This document shows, in pieces, positions 1 through 6,248 of a stretch of DNA of 13,673 nt. Source of the DNA: Clostridiales bacterium UBA4821 (GTDB lineage Bacteria > Bacillota > Clostridia > Acetivibrionales > UBA4821); contig DHFP01000043.1 in the NCBI GenBank assembly GCA_002402315.1, positions 1 to 13,673 of the forward strand, given 5' to 3'. The position numbers and the translations under genes were made by a program. The notes below the pieces were generated by a model, which was given only the letters and a program-made list of their open reading frames with translations, made no database searches and was not told where the DNA came from. Every line of letters begins with the position of its first letter. The stretch's first letter is position 1.

Positions 1-1
1 A

Positions 2-67
2 AACATTCATGATTTTGCCGTGGAAATAAAGGTTAAAGAGATTGACAACGATACACTTGTATGCTAA
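2..67 (+). CDS. 3' end of an unidentified upstream gene (partial)
   Basis: An open frame enters from the left edge and ends at a TAA at 65-67, giving a 21-residue tail (ending in the residues IDNDTLVC). The tail is too short to identify. In many clostridia the gene directly before rplU encodes an RNase E/G family ribonuclease, so that is the likeliest identity, but this rests on synteny alone. Its stop codon lies inside the -10 element of the next promoter. Confidence 0.45.
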   Translation, partial: NIHDFAVEIKVKEIDNDTLVC

Positions 68-70
68 AAT
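42..70 (+). promoter_or_regulatory. Sigma-A-type promoter for the rplU operon
   Basis: A perfect -35 box TTGACA (42-47) is separated by exactly 17 nt from a -10 box TAAAAT (65-70). The TG at 62-63 forms an extended -10 element. It lies across the last codons and stop of the upstream gene. Transcription would start near 77, leaving a leader of about 130 nt before the L21 start. Confidence 0.8.
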
Positions 71-93
71 ATATCGTTGTAGCCGCTTAGCAA

Positions 94-174
94 AGGTTTA
101 TAAAACCTGATTGATATAAAAATTGTCAGAAGCGAGCAATGCGAAGCTTATCACAATTTTTAAAGGTTACCTTT
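94..174 (+). ncRNA. Structured 5' leader, probable L21 leader RNA
   Basis: Between promoter and rplU the transcript can fold into three hairpins. The first pairs 94-99 with 103-108. A 10-bp stem pairs 117-126 with 153-162 and encloses a smaller stem (130-133 with 146-149). A short stem pairs 162-167 with 169-174 and competes with the end of the large one. Firmicute rplU genes often carry an autoregulatory L21 leader, which fits this position. The match to that family is inferred from location and structure; no covariance model was run. Confidence 0.55.
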
Positions 175-207
175 AGTTAGCGAGTCTGGATAGAGGAGGT
201 GTATATT

Positions 208-519
208 GTGTACGCAATAATAGAAACAGGTGGAAAACAATACAAGGTTCAGGAAGGTGATGTAGTTTTCGTTGAGAAGTTGGATGCAGTTGAAGGCAAT
301 GAAGTAAATTTCGATAAGATTCTGGCTTTAGCAACTGAAAAAGGATTGGAAGTTGGCATGCCTTACATTAAGGATGCAAGCGTTAATGCAAAAGTACTGA
401 ACCATGGTAAAGAAAAAAAGATTATTGTTTTCAAGTATAAAGCCAAAAAGAATTATAAGAGAAAACAGGGACACAGACAACCATATACGAAAGTACAAAT
501 AGAGAAGATTAATGTATGA
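208..519 (+). CDS. rplU: 50S ribosomal protein L21
   Basis: Encodes a 103-residue L21, which binds 23S rRNA in the large subunit. The N-terminus MYAIIETGGKQYKVQEGD and the basic C-terminal stretch containing KKNYKRKQGHRQPYT are hallmarks of the family, and the length is normal. The GTG at 208 is chosen as start: AGGAGG at 194-199 is 8 nt upstream, and the protein then begins at the canonical L21 residue. An in-frame GTG at 199 would overlap that ribosome binding site. The stop overlaps the next gene by ATGA, so prp is translationally coupled. It is the first gene of the rplU-prp-rpmA operon. Confidence 0.97.
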   Translation: MYAIIETGGKQYKVQEGDVVFVEKLDAVEGNEVNFDKILALATEKGLEVGMPYIKDASVNAKVLNHGKEKKIIVFKYKAKKNYKRKQGHRQPYTKVQIEKINV

Positions 520-848
520 TTGTTGTCTCAGTAAGCAGAAGCAATGAAGGACAAATAATAGAGTTTATTATAAATGGTCATGCCGAATATGATAAGCCTG
601 GCAAGGATATTGTATGTGCAGGTGTTTCAGCAGTATCGGGGACGGCTATCATAGGAATGGAAAGATTGCTGGGCATCAAGCTGAATCTGGATGTATCAAA
701 AGGACATCTCAAGTGCAGCTTGCCCGGTGATATTCCACAACAGCAGACCGAGAGAGTAAATCTAATTTTAGAAACAATGGTTTTAGGACTAAAGGATATT
801 GGTGAAAAATATAAAAAGTTTGTTAAGGTTTTAGATAAGGAGGTGTAA
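516..848 (+). CDS. prp: Ribosomal-processing cysteine protease Prp (YsxB family)
   Basis: This 110-residue protein is the cysteine protease that removes the N-terminal extension of L27 in Firmicutes. The expected catalytic pair is visible: His22 in the motif INGHA and Cys34 in DIVCAGVSA, at the same positions as in Staphylococcus aureus Prp. It starts within the stop of rplU (ATGA overlap) and lacks a strong ribosome binding site, so translation probably depends on coupling. It lies directly before its substrate gene rpmA, the conserved rplU-prp-rpmA order. Identity is firm from motif, length and context. Confidence 0.95.
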   Translation: MIVVSVSRSNEGQIIEFIINGHAEYDKPGKDIVCAGVSAVSGTAIIGMERLLGIKLNLDVSKGHLKCSLPGDIPQQQTERVNLILETMVLGLKDIGEKYKKFVKVLDKEV

Positions 849-851
849 ACT

Positions 852-1130
852 ATGTTTAGAATAGATTTGCAATTATTCGCACACAAGAAAGGTATGGGCA
901 GTTCAAGAAACGGACGTGATAGTCAGTCAAAAAGGCTGGGAGTTAAAAGAGCAGATGGACAGTTCGTACTTTCTGGAAATATCCTGGTAAGACAAAGAGG
1001 AACAAAGATTTACCCAGGTATGAACGTAGAGATAGGCAGCGATGACACACTATTTGCAACTGCTTCTGGAGTAGTTAAGTTCTCTAGAAAAGGTAGAGAC
1101 AAAAAGCAGGTTAGCGTGCTCCCTGTATAA
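852..1130 (+). CDS. rpmA: 50S ribosomal protein L27 precursor
   Basis: A 92-residue L27. The mature N-terminus reaches toward the peptidyl-transferase centre. The first nine residues, MFRIDLQLF, form the Firmicute extension; Prp is expected to cut after Phe9 so that the mature protein starts AHKKG. The body (GSSRNGRDSQSKRLGVKRADGQ, split here only by description) is typical L27. A near-perfect AAGGAGGTG at 837-845 precedes the ATG by 6 nt, much stronger than the site before prp, consistent with high ribosomal-protein output. An intrinsic terminator follows. Confidence 0.97.
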   Translation: MFRIDLQLFAHKKGMGSSRNGRDSQSKRLGVKRADGQFVLSGNILVRQRGTKIYPGMNVEIGSDDTLFATASGVVKFSRKGRDKKQVSVLPV

Positions 1131-1138
1131 AAAGATAG

Positions 1139-1165
1139 AATCTCGGCAAAGCCGGGATTTTTTTT
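1139..1165 (+). terminator. Intrinsic terminator after rpmA
   Basis: A 9-bp stem (1139-1147 with 1151-1159, one G-U pair, AAA loop) runs into eight Ts at 1158-1165. It lies 8 nt past the rpmA stop and separates the ribosomal-protein genes from obgE, possibly only partly. Confidence 0.85.
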
Positions 1166-1192
1166 GACATAATGGATATCCTAAATTTAGTT
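1164..1192 (+). promoter_or_regulatory. Possible obgE promoter
   Basis: TTGACA at 1164-1169, emerging from the terminator T-run, is followed after 17 nt by TTTAGT (1187-1192), a 4/6 match to the -10 consensus. The -35 is perfect and the -10 weak. It would supply obgE independently of the upstream terminator. Confidence 0.45.
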
Positions 1193-1229
1193 TAGTTAGT
1201 AGTTTGTGGTTGGTAGGGGTGGTGAATTT

Positions 1230-2504
1230 ATGTTCGTTGATATAGCAAAGATATCAATAAAAGCTGGAAAAGGCGGGGATGGTATAGTATCTTTCCGCCG
1301 TGAAAAGTATATACCTGCCGGCGGACCGGATGGTGGAAACGGCGGCAGGGGAGGAAACGTAGTACTTAGAGTTGATGAAGGCTTAAGTACTCTTATGGAC
1401 TTTAGATATAAAAGGCATTATGAGGCTCAACCCGGAGAAAAAGGAGGTCCTAACGACCGTACGGGGAGAAGCGGTGAAGATTTGATTATCAGGGTTCCTT
1501 CCGGAACAGTAATAAAAGATGAGGAAACAGGGCAAGTTATGGCAGATCTTGTAAGCCATGGAGACAGCTTCGTGGTTGCAAAAGGCGGAAGAGGCGGCAA
1601 GGGGAATTTACGGTTTGCCTCCTCAACAAGGCAGGCACCAAAGTTTGCAGAGCTTGGAGAAGAAGGAGAAGAAAAGCAGATATTGCTGGAACTTAAGCTG
1701 ATTGCAGATGTAGGACTGGTCGGATACCCCAATGTAGGGAAGTCAACCATCCTGTCATCTATGACGGCAGCCAGACCGAAAATTGCAGACTACCACTTTA
1801 CCACACTTGAGCCCAACTTAGGTGTCGTACGGCTTGACGATGGATCAAGCTTCGTTTTGGCGGATATTCCGGGACTTATAGAAGGTGCACATGAGGGAAC
1901 AGGCCTGGGACACCAGTTCCTGCGCCATGTGGAAAGGACAAGGGTAATAGTTCATGTTGTTGACATATCCGGCATTGAAGGCAGGGATCCAATAAAGGAT
2001 TTTTATGTAATCAACTCCGAATTGAAGGAGTTTAACCCATGGTTGGCCGAAAGAGTCCAGGTAGTTGCTGCCAATAAAATAGATATTCCGGATTCTGAGG
2101 AGAATCTGGAGAAGTTTAAGGAAGAGATCAATAAGGCCGGATACGAAGTATTTCCTGTGTCTGCAGCAACCGGAGCAGGCTTAAAGGAGTTATTCTACAG
2201 GGTTAATGACCTTCTGAAAACTTTATCGCCTGTAGGTCTTGAGGATAATGATGCCGAGCATGAAGCGAGGTATGAGCTGAAAGATGAAGGATGGACTATT
2301 AAAAAAGAGGATGATATTTACATATTAGAAGGAGATGCTATGAAAAAGCTTCTTAGAAGGGTTAACTTTGATGACTCGGAATCCCTTCAGTATTTTCAGC
2401 GGACAATTAAAAAGATGGGTATCTCAGATGAACTTGAAAGGCTGGGAATTAGTGACGGTGATACAGTCAGGATATATGACATTGAGTTTGAGTACACAAA
2501 GTAG
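1230..2504 (+). CDS. obgE: GTPase Obg (ribosome assembly)
   Basis: A 424-residue Obg/CgtA GTPase needed for late 50S maturation and linked to stress and sporulation control in Bacillus. The glycine-rich Obg fold occupies about residues 1-158 (GGPDGGNGGRGG and similar). The G domain shows G1 GYPNVGKST at 165-173, the switch I FTT, G3 DIPG, G4 NKID at about 282-285 and G5 SAA. A C-terminal OCT domain fills about 350-424. The ATG at 1230 is preferred over the GTG at 1206 because GGGGTGGTG lies just upstream and Obg proteins begin MFVD. Full length with all motifs intact. Its position after rpmA is the usual one. Confidence 0.97.
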   Translation: MFVDIAKISIKAGKGGDGIVSFRREKYIPAGGPDGGNGGRGGNVVLRVDEGLSTLMDFRYKRHYEAQPGEKGGPNDRTGRSGEDLIIRVPSGTVIKDEETGQVMADLVSHGDSFVVAKGGRGGKGNLRFASSTRQAPKFAELGEEGEEKQILLELKLIADVGLVGYPNVGKSTILSSMTAARPKIADYHFTTLEPNLGVVRLDDGSSFVLADIPGLIEGAHEGTGLGHQFLRHVERTRVIVHVVDISGIEGRDPIKDFYVINSELKEFNPWLAERVQVVAANKIDIPDSEENLEKFKEEINKAGYEVFPVSAATGAGLKELFYRVNDLLKTLSPVGLEDNDAEHEARYELKDEGWTIKKEDDIYILEGDAMKKLLRRVNFDDSESLQYFQRTIKKMGISDELERLGISDGDTVRIYDIEFEYTK

Positions 2505-2514
2505 TCAATATTAT

Positions 2515-2540
2515 ATAACCCTTAAGGGGTTATTTTTTTT
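2515..2540 (+). terminator. Intrinsic terminator after obgE
   Basis: A 7-bp stem ATAACCC (2515-2521) pairs with GGGTTAT (2527-2533) around a 5-nt loop and runs into eight Ts (2533-2540). It starts 10 nt after the obgE stop. Confidence 0.85.
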
Positions 2541-2607
2541 GCACCCAGAATAAAAAAGGTAAAATTTGACTATACTATTAAAGAAATCCTTTACAGGGGG
2601 TGTAAAG

Positions 2608-2967
2608 ATGCATATGAACATGATAGATGCAATTCAGCAGATGAAAAGCAAAGGGCGAAGCACTTTTGTTTCAATTCTTGACAAAATGTACCGTGAGAAG
2701 AAGATATTGGAGCAAAAGAAAGATTCCAATGAGGACATGGGCGAATTGCTGGATAACCTAAAGAAGGCTCAGGACGAATGGGTTATGGCTACTACCAACT
2801 ATGAATTTGCACATGAGGACGAGCTTGTAGATTACTATGCTTATTTGATAAAAGCGTCTCAGATTAAGTATAATTATCTATTAAAAAAGGTTAAGGAAAA
2901 GGGAGTTAAGGTGGAATTTGATGAAACGTATAACTTAAAAATAGGTAAGAGTCAAGGTATGTATTAA
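2608..2967 (+). CDS. YaaL/DUF2508-like protein
   Basis: A 119-residue, charged, mostly helical protein with no signal peptide or membrane segment. Residues about 55-100 carry the pattern seen in DUF2508/YaaL proteins: a Trp (DEW), an acidic ELVDYY segment, then KYNYLLKKVKEKGV. Residues 1-54 are an extra helical N-terminal part not seen in the short Bacillus YaaL. In Bacillus subtilis yaaL lies directly before bofA, as here, which supports the assignment. The ATG at 2608 is chosen because AGGGGGTG (2595-2602) is well spaced; an upstream in-frame TTG at 2566 has no ribosome binding site. The molecular function of YaaL is unknown. Family call by eye from pattern plus context. Confidence 0.65.
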   Translation: MHMNMIDAIQQMKSKGRSTFVSILDKMYREKKILEQKKDSNEDMGELLDNLKKAQDEWVMATTNYEFAHEDELVDYYAYLIKASQIKYNYLLKKVKEKGVKVEFDETYNLKIGKSQGMY

Positions 2968-2974
2968 TTTTAAG

Positions 2975-3004
2975 TAATATTTATCCCCTGTATATTAATA
3001 TAAT
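2975..3004 (+). promoter_or_regulatory. Possible sigma-E-type promoter for bofA
   Basis: TAATATT at 2975-2981 fits the Bacillus sigma-E -35 pattern, and AATATAAT at 2997-3004 matches the -10 pattern at 6 of 8 positions, with a 15-nt spacer. It lies 30 nt before the bofA start. In an AT-rich genome such a match can arise by chance. TATAAT at 2999-3004 could also act as a sigma-A -10, but no good -35 was seen. Confidence 0.35.
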
Positions 3005-3033
3005 GTTGTAGAGGTTGTACAGGAGTTGATTAT

Positions 3034-3300
3034 ATGGGTTTGGATACAAATACTATGCTTGCATATTTGTTTGCAATAATTTTACTATACATAGTCGGAA
3101 AGGTTTTATTTATACCAATAAAATTTTTGGGTAAGTTAGTTTTGAATGCCGTTATTGGCGGAGTTGTATTGTGGGTATTAAATGTATTTGGCGGAACAAT
3201 CGGTATCCATATAGGGATAAACGTAGTAACAGCACTTATAGCTGGTTTGTTGGGAATACCGGGAGTTGTGTTGCTCATTATTCTTCAATATCTGACCTAG
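3034..3300 (+). CDS. bofA: BofA-family pro-sigma-K processing inhibitor homologue
   Basis: An 88-residue, very hydrophobic membrane protein. In Bacillus, BofA sits with SpoIVFA in the outer forespore membrane and holds the SpoIVFB protease inactive until pro-sigma-K must be cut. The second half shows the BofA signature: NVFGGTIGIHIGINVVTALIAG in outline (N, FGG, GIH, N-V-T) followed by LLGIPGVV. Two to three membrane segments are evident (about 8-27, 33-56, 60-85). Length and C-terminal end agree with the 87-residue Bacillus protein. AGGAG at 3021-3025 is 8 nt before the ATG. Many clostridia keep bofA even where sigma-K control differs, so the exact role here is uncertain. The stop codon lies inside a large palindrome. 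Confidence 0.88.
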   Translation: MGLDTNTMLAYLFAIILLYIVGKVLFIPIKFLGKLVLNAVIGGVVLWVLNVFGGTIGIHIGINVVTALIAGLLGIPGVVLLIILQYLT

Positions 3301-3340
3301 ACACGGGGACAGACAAAAGAACCGTCCCCGTGTCTAGGTC
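3294..3340. repeat. REP-like perfect palindrome at the bofA/GH18 junction
   Basis: Positions 3294-3310 and 3324-3340 form a perfect 17-bp inverted repeat around a 13-nt loop (3311-3323). The core carries ACACGGGGAC on one side and GTCCCCGTGT on the other. It is much more GC-rich than its surroundings, and the left arm covers the last codons and TAG of bofA. There is no T-run, so it is not a standard intrinsic terminator, although it could block transcription from both convergent genes. The form resembles short interspersed (REP-type) repeats, but copy number cannot be judged from one window. Confidence 0.7.
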
Positions 3341-3350
3341 TCATTGAAAA

Positions 3351-4643
3351 TTAAATAATCTTTTCTATATTGAAATAATCTTCCAACATCAGCCAATTTT
3401 GCGGGAATGCAGAACCCAATACCCAGTAGCTTACTCCTCTGAGGCCGTATTCATTTGCCACCCTGAATTTGGCCAGCACACTTCTAGGGTCTTCAAACCA
3501 TATAATATGCTGTTTGCGTTGAGCATCATAATACCTGAAATATGGCGATTGGGCAGTCTGGTCATACTGAATTTCTGCACCGTAACGGGAAGCTATCTGA
3601 ACAGCCTGAACCGGACTTACTCTTCGTGCGAAGGGGCCGCCGGATACATATGGTAAGGTCCAATCATACCCATATAGCGGCATGCCCATCATAATTTTCC
3701 TTCTTGGTATTACAGTTATAGCATAGTCCAGAACTCTTCTTACCTGATTGATTGGAGCTACTGCCATTGGAGGGCCTCCGGACCAGCCCCATTCATAGGT
3801 CATTATTATTACAAAATCAGCAATTACACCATGGGCTCCATAGTCATGTGCTTCATACCAGGCTCCAACTTGGGCGGCAGATACTTTGGGAGCAAGAGCG
3901 GTGGAAAGTATAAAGCCTGCAGGTTTTATTCTATCCCGGAGTCTTCTCAAGAAAGCAGTATACCGATCTCTATCAGCAGGAGCCACACGTTCGAAGTCTA
4001 CATTCACTCCTGAATAGTTATTAGTCCTTAAAGTCTGAAGTATATTAGTAATCAATGTTTCTTGTATTTCCAGGTTGTTCAGAATCACCCTTGCCAGCTC
4101 GGTATCAAATGTTCCTCCGCGGAAGTTGGTTATGACCATAAGCGGGGCGACGCGATTGTTTCTTGCTGCTGTAACAAGGGCTTGCGCGTTAGGTGGGGCT
4201 AACAGAGTGCCGGTTTCAGTGACTCTATAGCTAAAAATGCTTAAGTAGGTTAAGTAGTCATCAACTTCCCTGACTAGCTCCAGTTCTTGCGCAGGAGAAC
4301 CTGCGGGCTCAATATATGCATTTACTTGTATTGTTCCAAACAGGTTTGTTTCTGCAGGAATTATCAGCACCTGTCCCGGGTAAATTGCCTGAGGGGATTC
4401 AATTGGGTTTACGTCAAGTATTGAGTCTATAGGCACATTATACTGGCGTGAGATAGACCAAAGTGATTCACCAGGTTTTACAACATGCCTCCGTGACACT
4501 CTGGGTATATACAAACTCTGACCTATTACAAGGGTATACGGGGGAATCAGTCCATTTGCTTCTGCGATAATTTGATAGGGCACGTTATATATCCGGGATA
4601 TTTGCCAGATTGACTGGCCGCGGGTTACGGTGTGTATTGGCAA
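3351..4643 (-). CDS. LysM-LysM-GH18 spore-cortex/peptidoglycan hydrolase (YaaH/SleL type)
   Basis: A 430-residue protein with two N-terminal LysM modules (about 3-47 and 53-96) that bind peptidoglycan, then a glycoside hydrolase 18 domain (about 101-425). The GH18 active-site strand reads GVNVDFE with Asp216 and the likely acid/base Glu218; MTYEW (281-285) and a late Trp in SYWVLG fit the fold. This architecture is that of Bacillus YaaH/SleL N-acetylglucosaminidases, which act on spore cortex fragments during germination. There is no signal peptide, as in those spore proteins, which are deposited from the mother cell. The start is the TTG at 4643, with TGAGGTGA (4656-4649) five nt away. It lies 66 nt downstream of pepV on the same strand and converges with bofA. 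Confidence 0.88.
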   Translation of the reverse strand: MPIHTVTRGQSIWQISRIYNVPYQIIAEANGLIPPYTLVIGQSLYIPRVSRRHVVKPGESLWSISRQYNVPIDSILDVNPIESPQAIYPGQVLIIPAETNLFGTIQVNAYIEPAGSPAQELELVREVDDYLTYLSIFSYRVTETGTLLAPPNAQALVTAARNNRVAPLMVITNFRGGTFDTELARVILNNLEIQETLITNILQTLRTNNYSGVNVDFERVAPADRDRYTAFLRRLRDRIKPAGFILSTALAPKVSAAQVGAWYEAHDYGAHGVIADFVIIMTYEWGWSGGPPMAVAPINQVRRVLDYAITVIPRRKIMMGMPLYGYDWTLPYVSGGPFARRVSPVQAVQIASRYGAEIQYDQTAQSPYFRYYDAQRKQHIIWFEDPRSVLAKFRVANEYGLRGVSYWVLGSAFPQNWLMLEDYFNIEKII

Positions 4644-4666
4644 AAAAATCACCTCAATAATATATT

Positions 4667-4679
4667 TTGTTAATAACAA
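4667..4679. promoter_or_regulatory. 13-bp palindrome upstream of the LysM-GH18 gene
   Basis: TTGTTA and TAACAA flank a single base, forming a 6-bp inverted repeat in the pepV/LysM-GH18 gap, about 25-35 nt before the TTG start. The size and position suit a regulator site overlapping a promoter. No bound factor can be named, and short AT-rich palindromes are common by chance here. Confidence 0.25.
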
Positions 4680-4709
4680 TTTATTATCAAGGTGACATAA
4701 TGGTTACAA

Positions 4710-6104
4710 CTATTGCTGTTGTGCAAGCTTATAAATTGCGCGGGCAAAAATCTGAGTATTCTTAATGAGACTATCTATTGATATATATTCATCTTTTTGA
4801 TGTGCGAGCTCCGGCTCACCCGGGAATATTGCTCCGAAAGCAACTGCATTAGGCATCGAGCGTGCATATGTACCCCCGCCGATTGATATTGGTTTTGTCC
4901 TTTGGGCAGTAAAATCCGTGTATACTTCCATCAAATTTTCTACCAGGTCAGATTCCGGGGGCATAAACAGCGGCTTTACATCTTTTATATTGGTAATTGA
5001 TATACCAAAGTGGTCAACTGAATCTTTTATTTTTGTAATAATATCTTCAGCCTTATATTTAACGGGGTATCTGATATCTACCGTTACCTCGATTTTATCT
5101 TTACTCATATTAACTATACCTGCGTTTAAGGTGAGATTGCCGGACAGGTCATCGCTATAACTGCATCCAAGTGATGCACCCATATACTCCATACCTATCC
5201 GCCCGGAATAAAATTGAATGAATTTACCCAACTCGTCAGTTATATTTAGTTCATTTAAAAACAGCATCAGCTGTGATATTGCATTAACACCTTTGTCAGG
5301 GAGACTGGCGTGGGAGGCGATTCCATATGATTTTATCAATAATCTATCTGAAGAATAATCTATCTCCATATCAAATTGTGTTTTATTAAAGAAGTCTATA
5401 AACTTTTGTTTTATTTGCTCCGCCATTTGAGGAGAAGCTTTAAGTGCTGCTTCAGAGAAGTCTGGAACTATATTATGGCGGCTTCCACCTAATATGGAGG
5501 TAATAATATTGTTAGAGGATTGTTTCAAGTTCTTTTCCAATTTGAAAGTTAAGATACCTTTTTCAGCATTAATAACCGGATAATTAGCATCCGGCACAAA
5601 GGAGCATGCGGGTATTTCTTCATTATTCCGGTAGTATTGCATACATCTGGAGCCACTTTCTTCGTCCAGGCCGAATATTATTCTTACCCTGGAATTTAAA
5701 TTTATACCGCTGTCTTTTATGGCTTTGAGTGCATATACTGCCGCTATTGCAGGACCTTTGTCATCTATAGCTCCACGGCCAAAGATTTTTTCATCAACTA
5801 CATTTCCTGAATATGGAGGGTGTAACCAACCTTCCCCTTCCGGTACTACATCTAAATGAACTAGGATACCAATTAGCTTTTCTCCTTTGCCATACTCAGC
5901 ATATCCTATATACCCATCCAGATTTTTAGTAGTAAATCCAAGGTTATTTGAAAGATTTAGAATATATTCAAGGGCATTGTTGATACCTTGACCAAAAGGT
6001 TTACCTTCTGAAAAATTAGATTTAACACTTTTAATTTTTATAAGCTCTTGAGTAGAATTGATGATTGATTCCTTCATTTCACTTACAGCTGTATCAAAAT
6101 TCAT
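4710..6104 (-). CDS. pepV: M20-family dipeptidase, PepV type
   Basis: A 464-residue zinc aminopeptidase of the M20 (Sapep/PepV) group, expected to hydrolyse dipeptides in the cytoplasm during peptide salvage. Metal and catalytic motifs are all visible: HLDVVPEG with His83 and Asp85, GRGAIDDKGP with Asp115 as bridging ligand, DEESG with Glu148/Glu149, VPDANYP with Asp172, and ELAHQKDE with His435 near the C-terminus. A lid/dimerisation-like domain lies between about 180 and 380. Length matches Lactobacillus PepV (about 470). GGAGG (6116-6112) precedes the ATG by about 7 nt. It is transcribed away from the EamA gene and towards the LysM-GH18 gene, perhaps as a pair with the latter. Confidence 0.93.
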   Translation of the reverse strand: MNFDTAVSEMKESIINSTQELIKIKSVKSNFSEGKPFGQGINNALEYILNLSNNLGFTTKNLDGYIGYAEYGKGEKLIGILVHLDVVPEGEGWLHPPYSGNVVDEKIFGRGAIDDKGPAIAAVYALKAIKDSGINLNSRVRIIFGLDEESGSRCMQYYRNNEEIPACSFVPDANYPVINAEKGILTFKLEKNLKQSSNNIITSILGGSRHNIVPDFSEAALKASPQMAEQIKQKFIDFFNKTQFDMEIDYSSDRLLIKSYGIASHASLPDKGVNAISQLMLFLNELNITDELGKFIQFYSGRIGMEYMGASLGCSYSDDLSGNLTLNAGIVNMSKDKIEVTVDIRYPVKYKAEDIITKIKDSVDHFGISITNIKDVKPLFMPPESDLVENLMEVYTDFTAQRTKPISIGGGTYARSMPNAVAFGAIFPGEPELAHQKDEYISIDSLIKNTQIFARAIYKLAQQQ

Positions 6105-6248
6105 AAGATATCCTCCAGTGGTTTTTCTAGATAATATATTTTACACCTAAAGAACTAAATATTCCAGAACTATACTTGTCCTTTTTTGTTAATAAGTAAC
6201 GACATTAATGAGAACAATAGTATTGAAGTTAAAAATAGGAGAGTCGAT

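Noticed and set aside
199..207. GTG at 199 as the rplU start
   Set aside because: It overlaps the AGGAGG site and adds three residues before the canonical L21 start; the GTG at 208 fits both family and spacing.
578..886. Minus-strand open frame across prp and the start of rpmA
   Set aside because: Antisense to two well-supported genes with no recognisable domain.
2566..2578. Sigma-E-like TATACTAT before the YaaL-like gene
   Set aside because: The -10 part matches but no convincing -35 was found at the right distance in the A-rich stretch, so no promoter is called.
6186..6248. TTG at 6186 as the EamA transporter start, adding 21 residues
   Set aside because: No ribosome binding site precedes it, and AGGAGAG five nt before the GTG at 6249 gives a better start.
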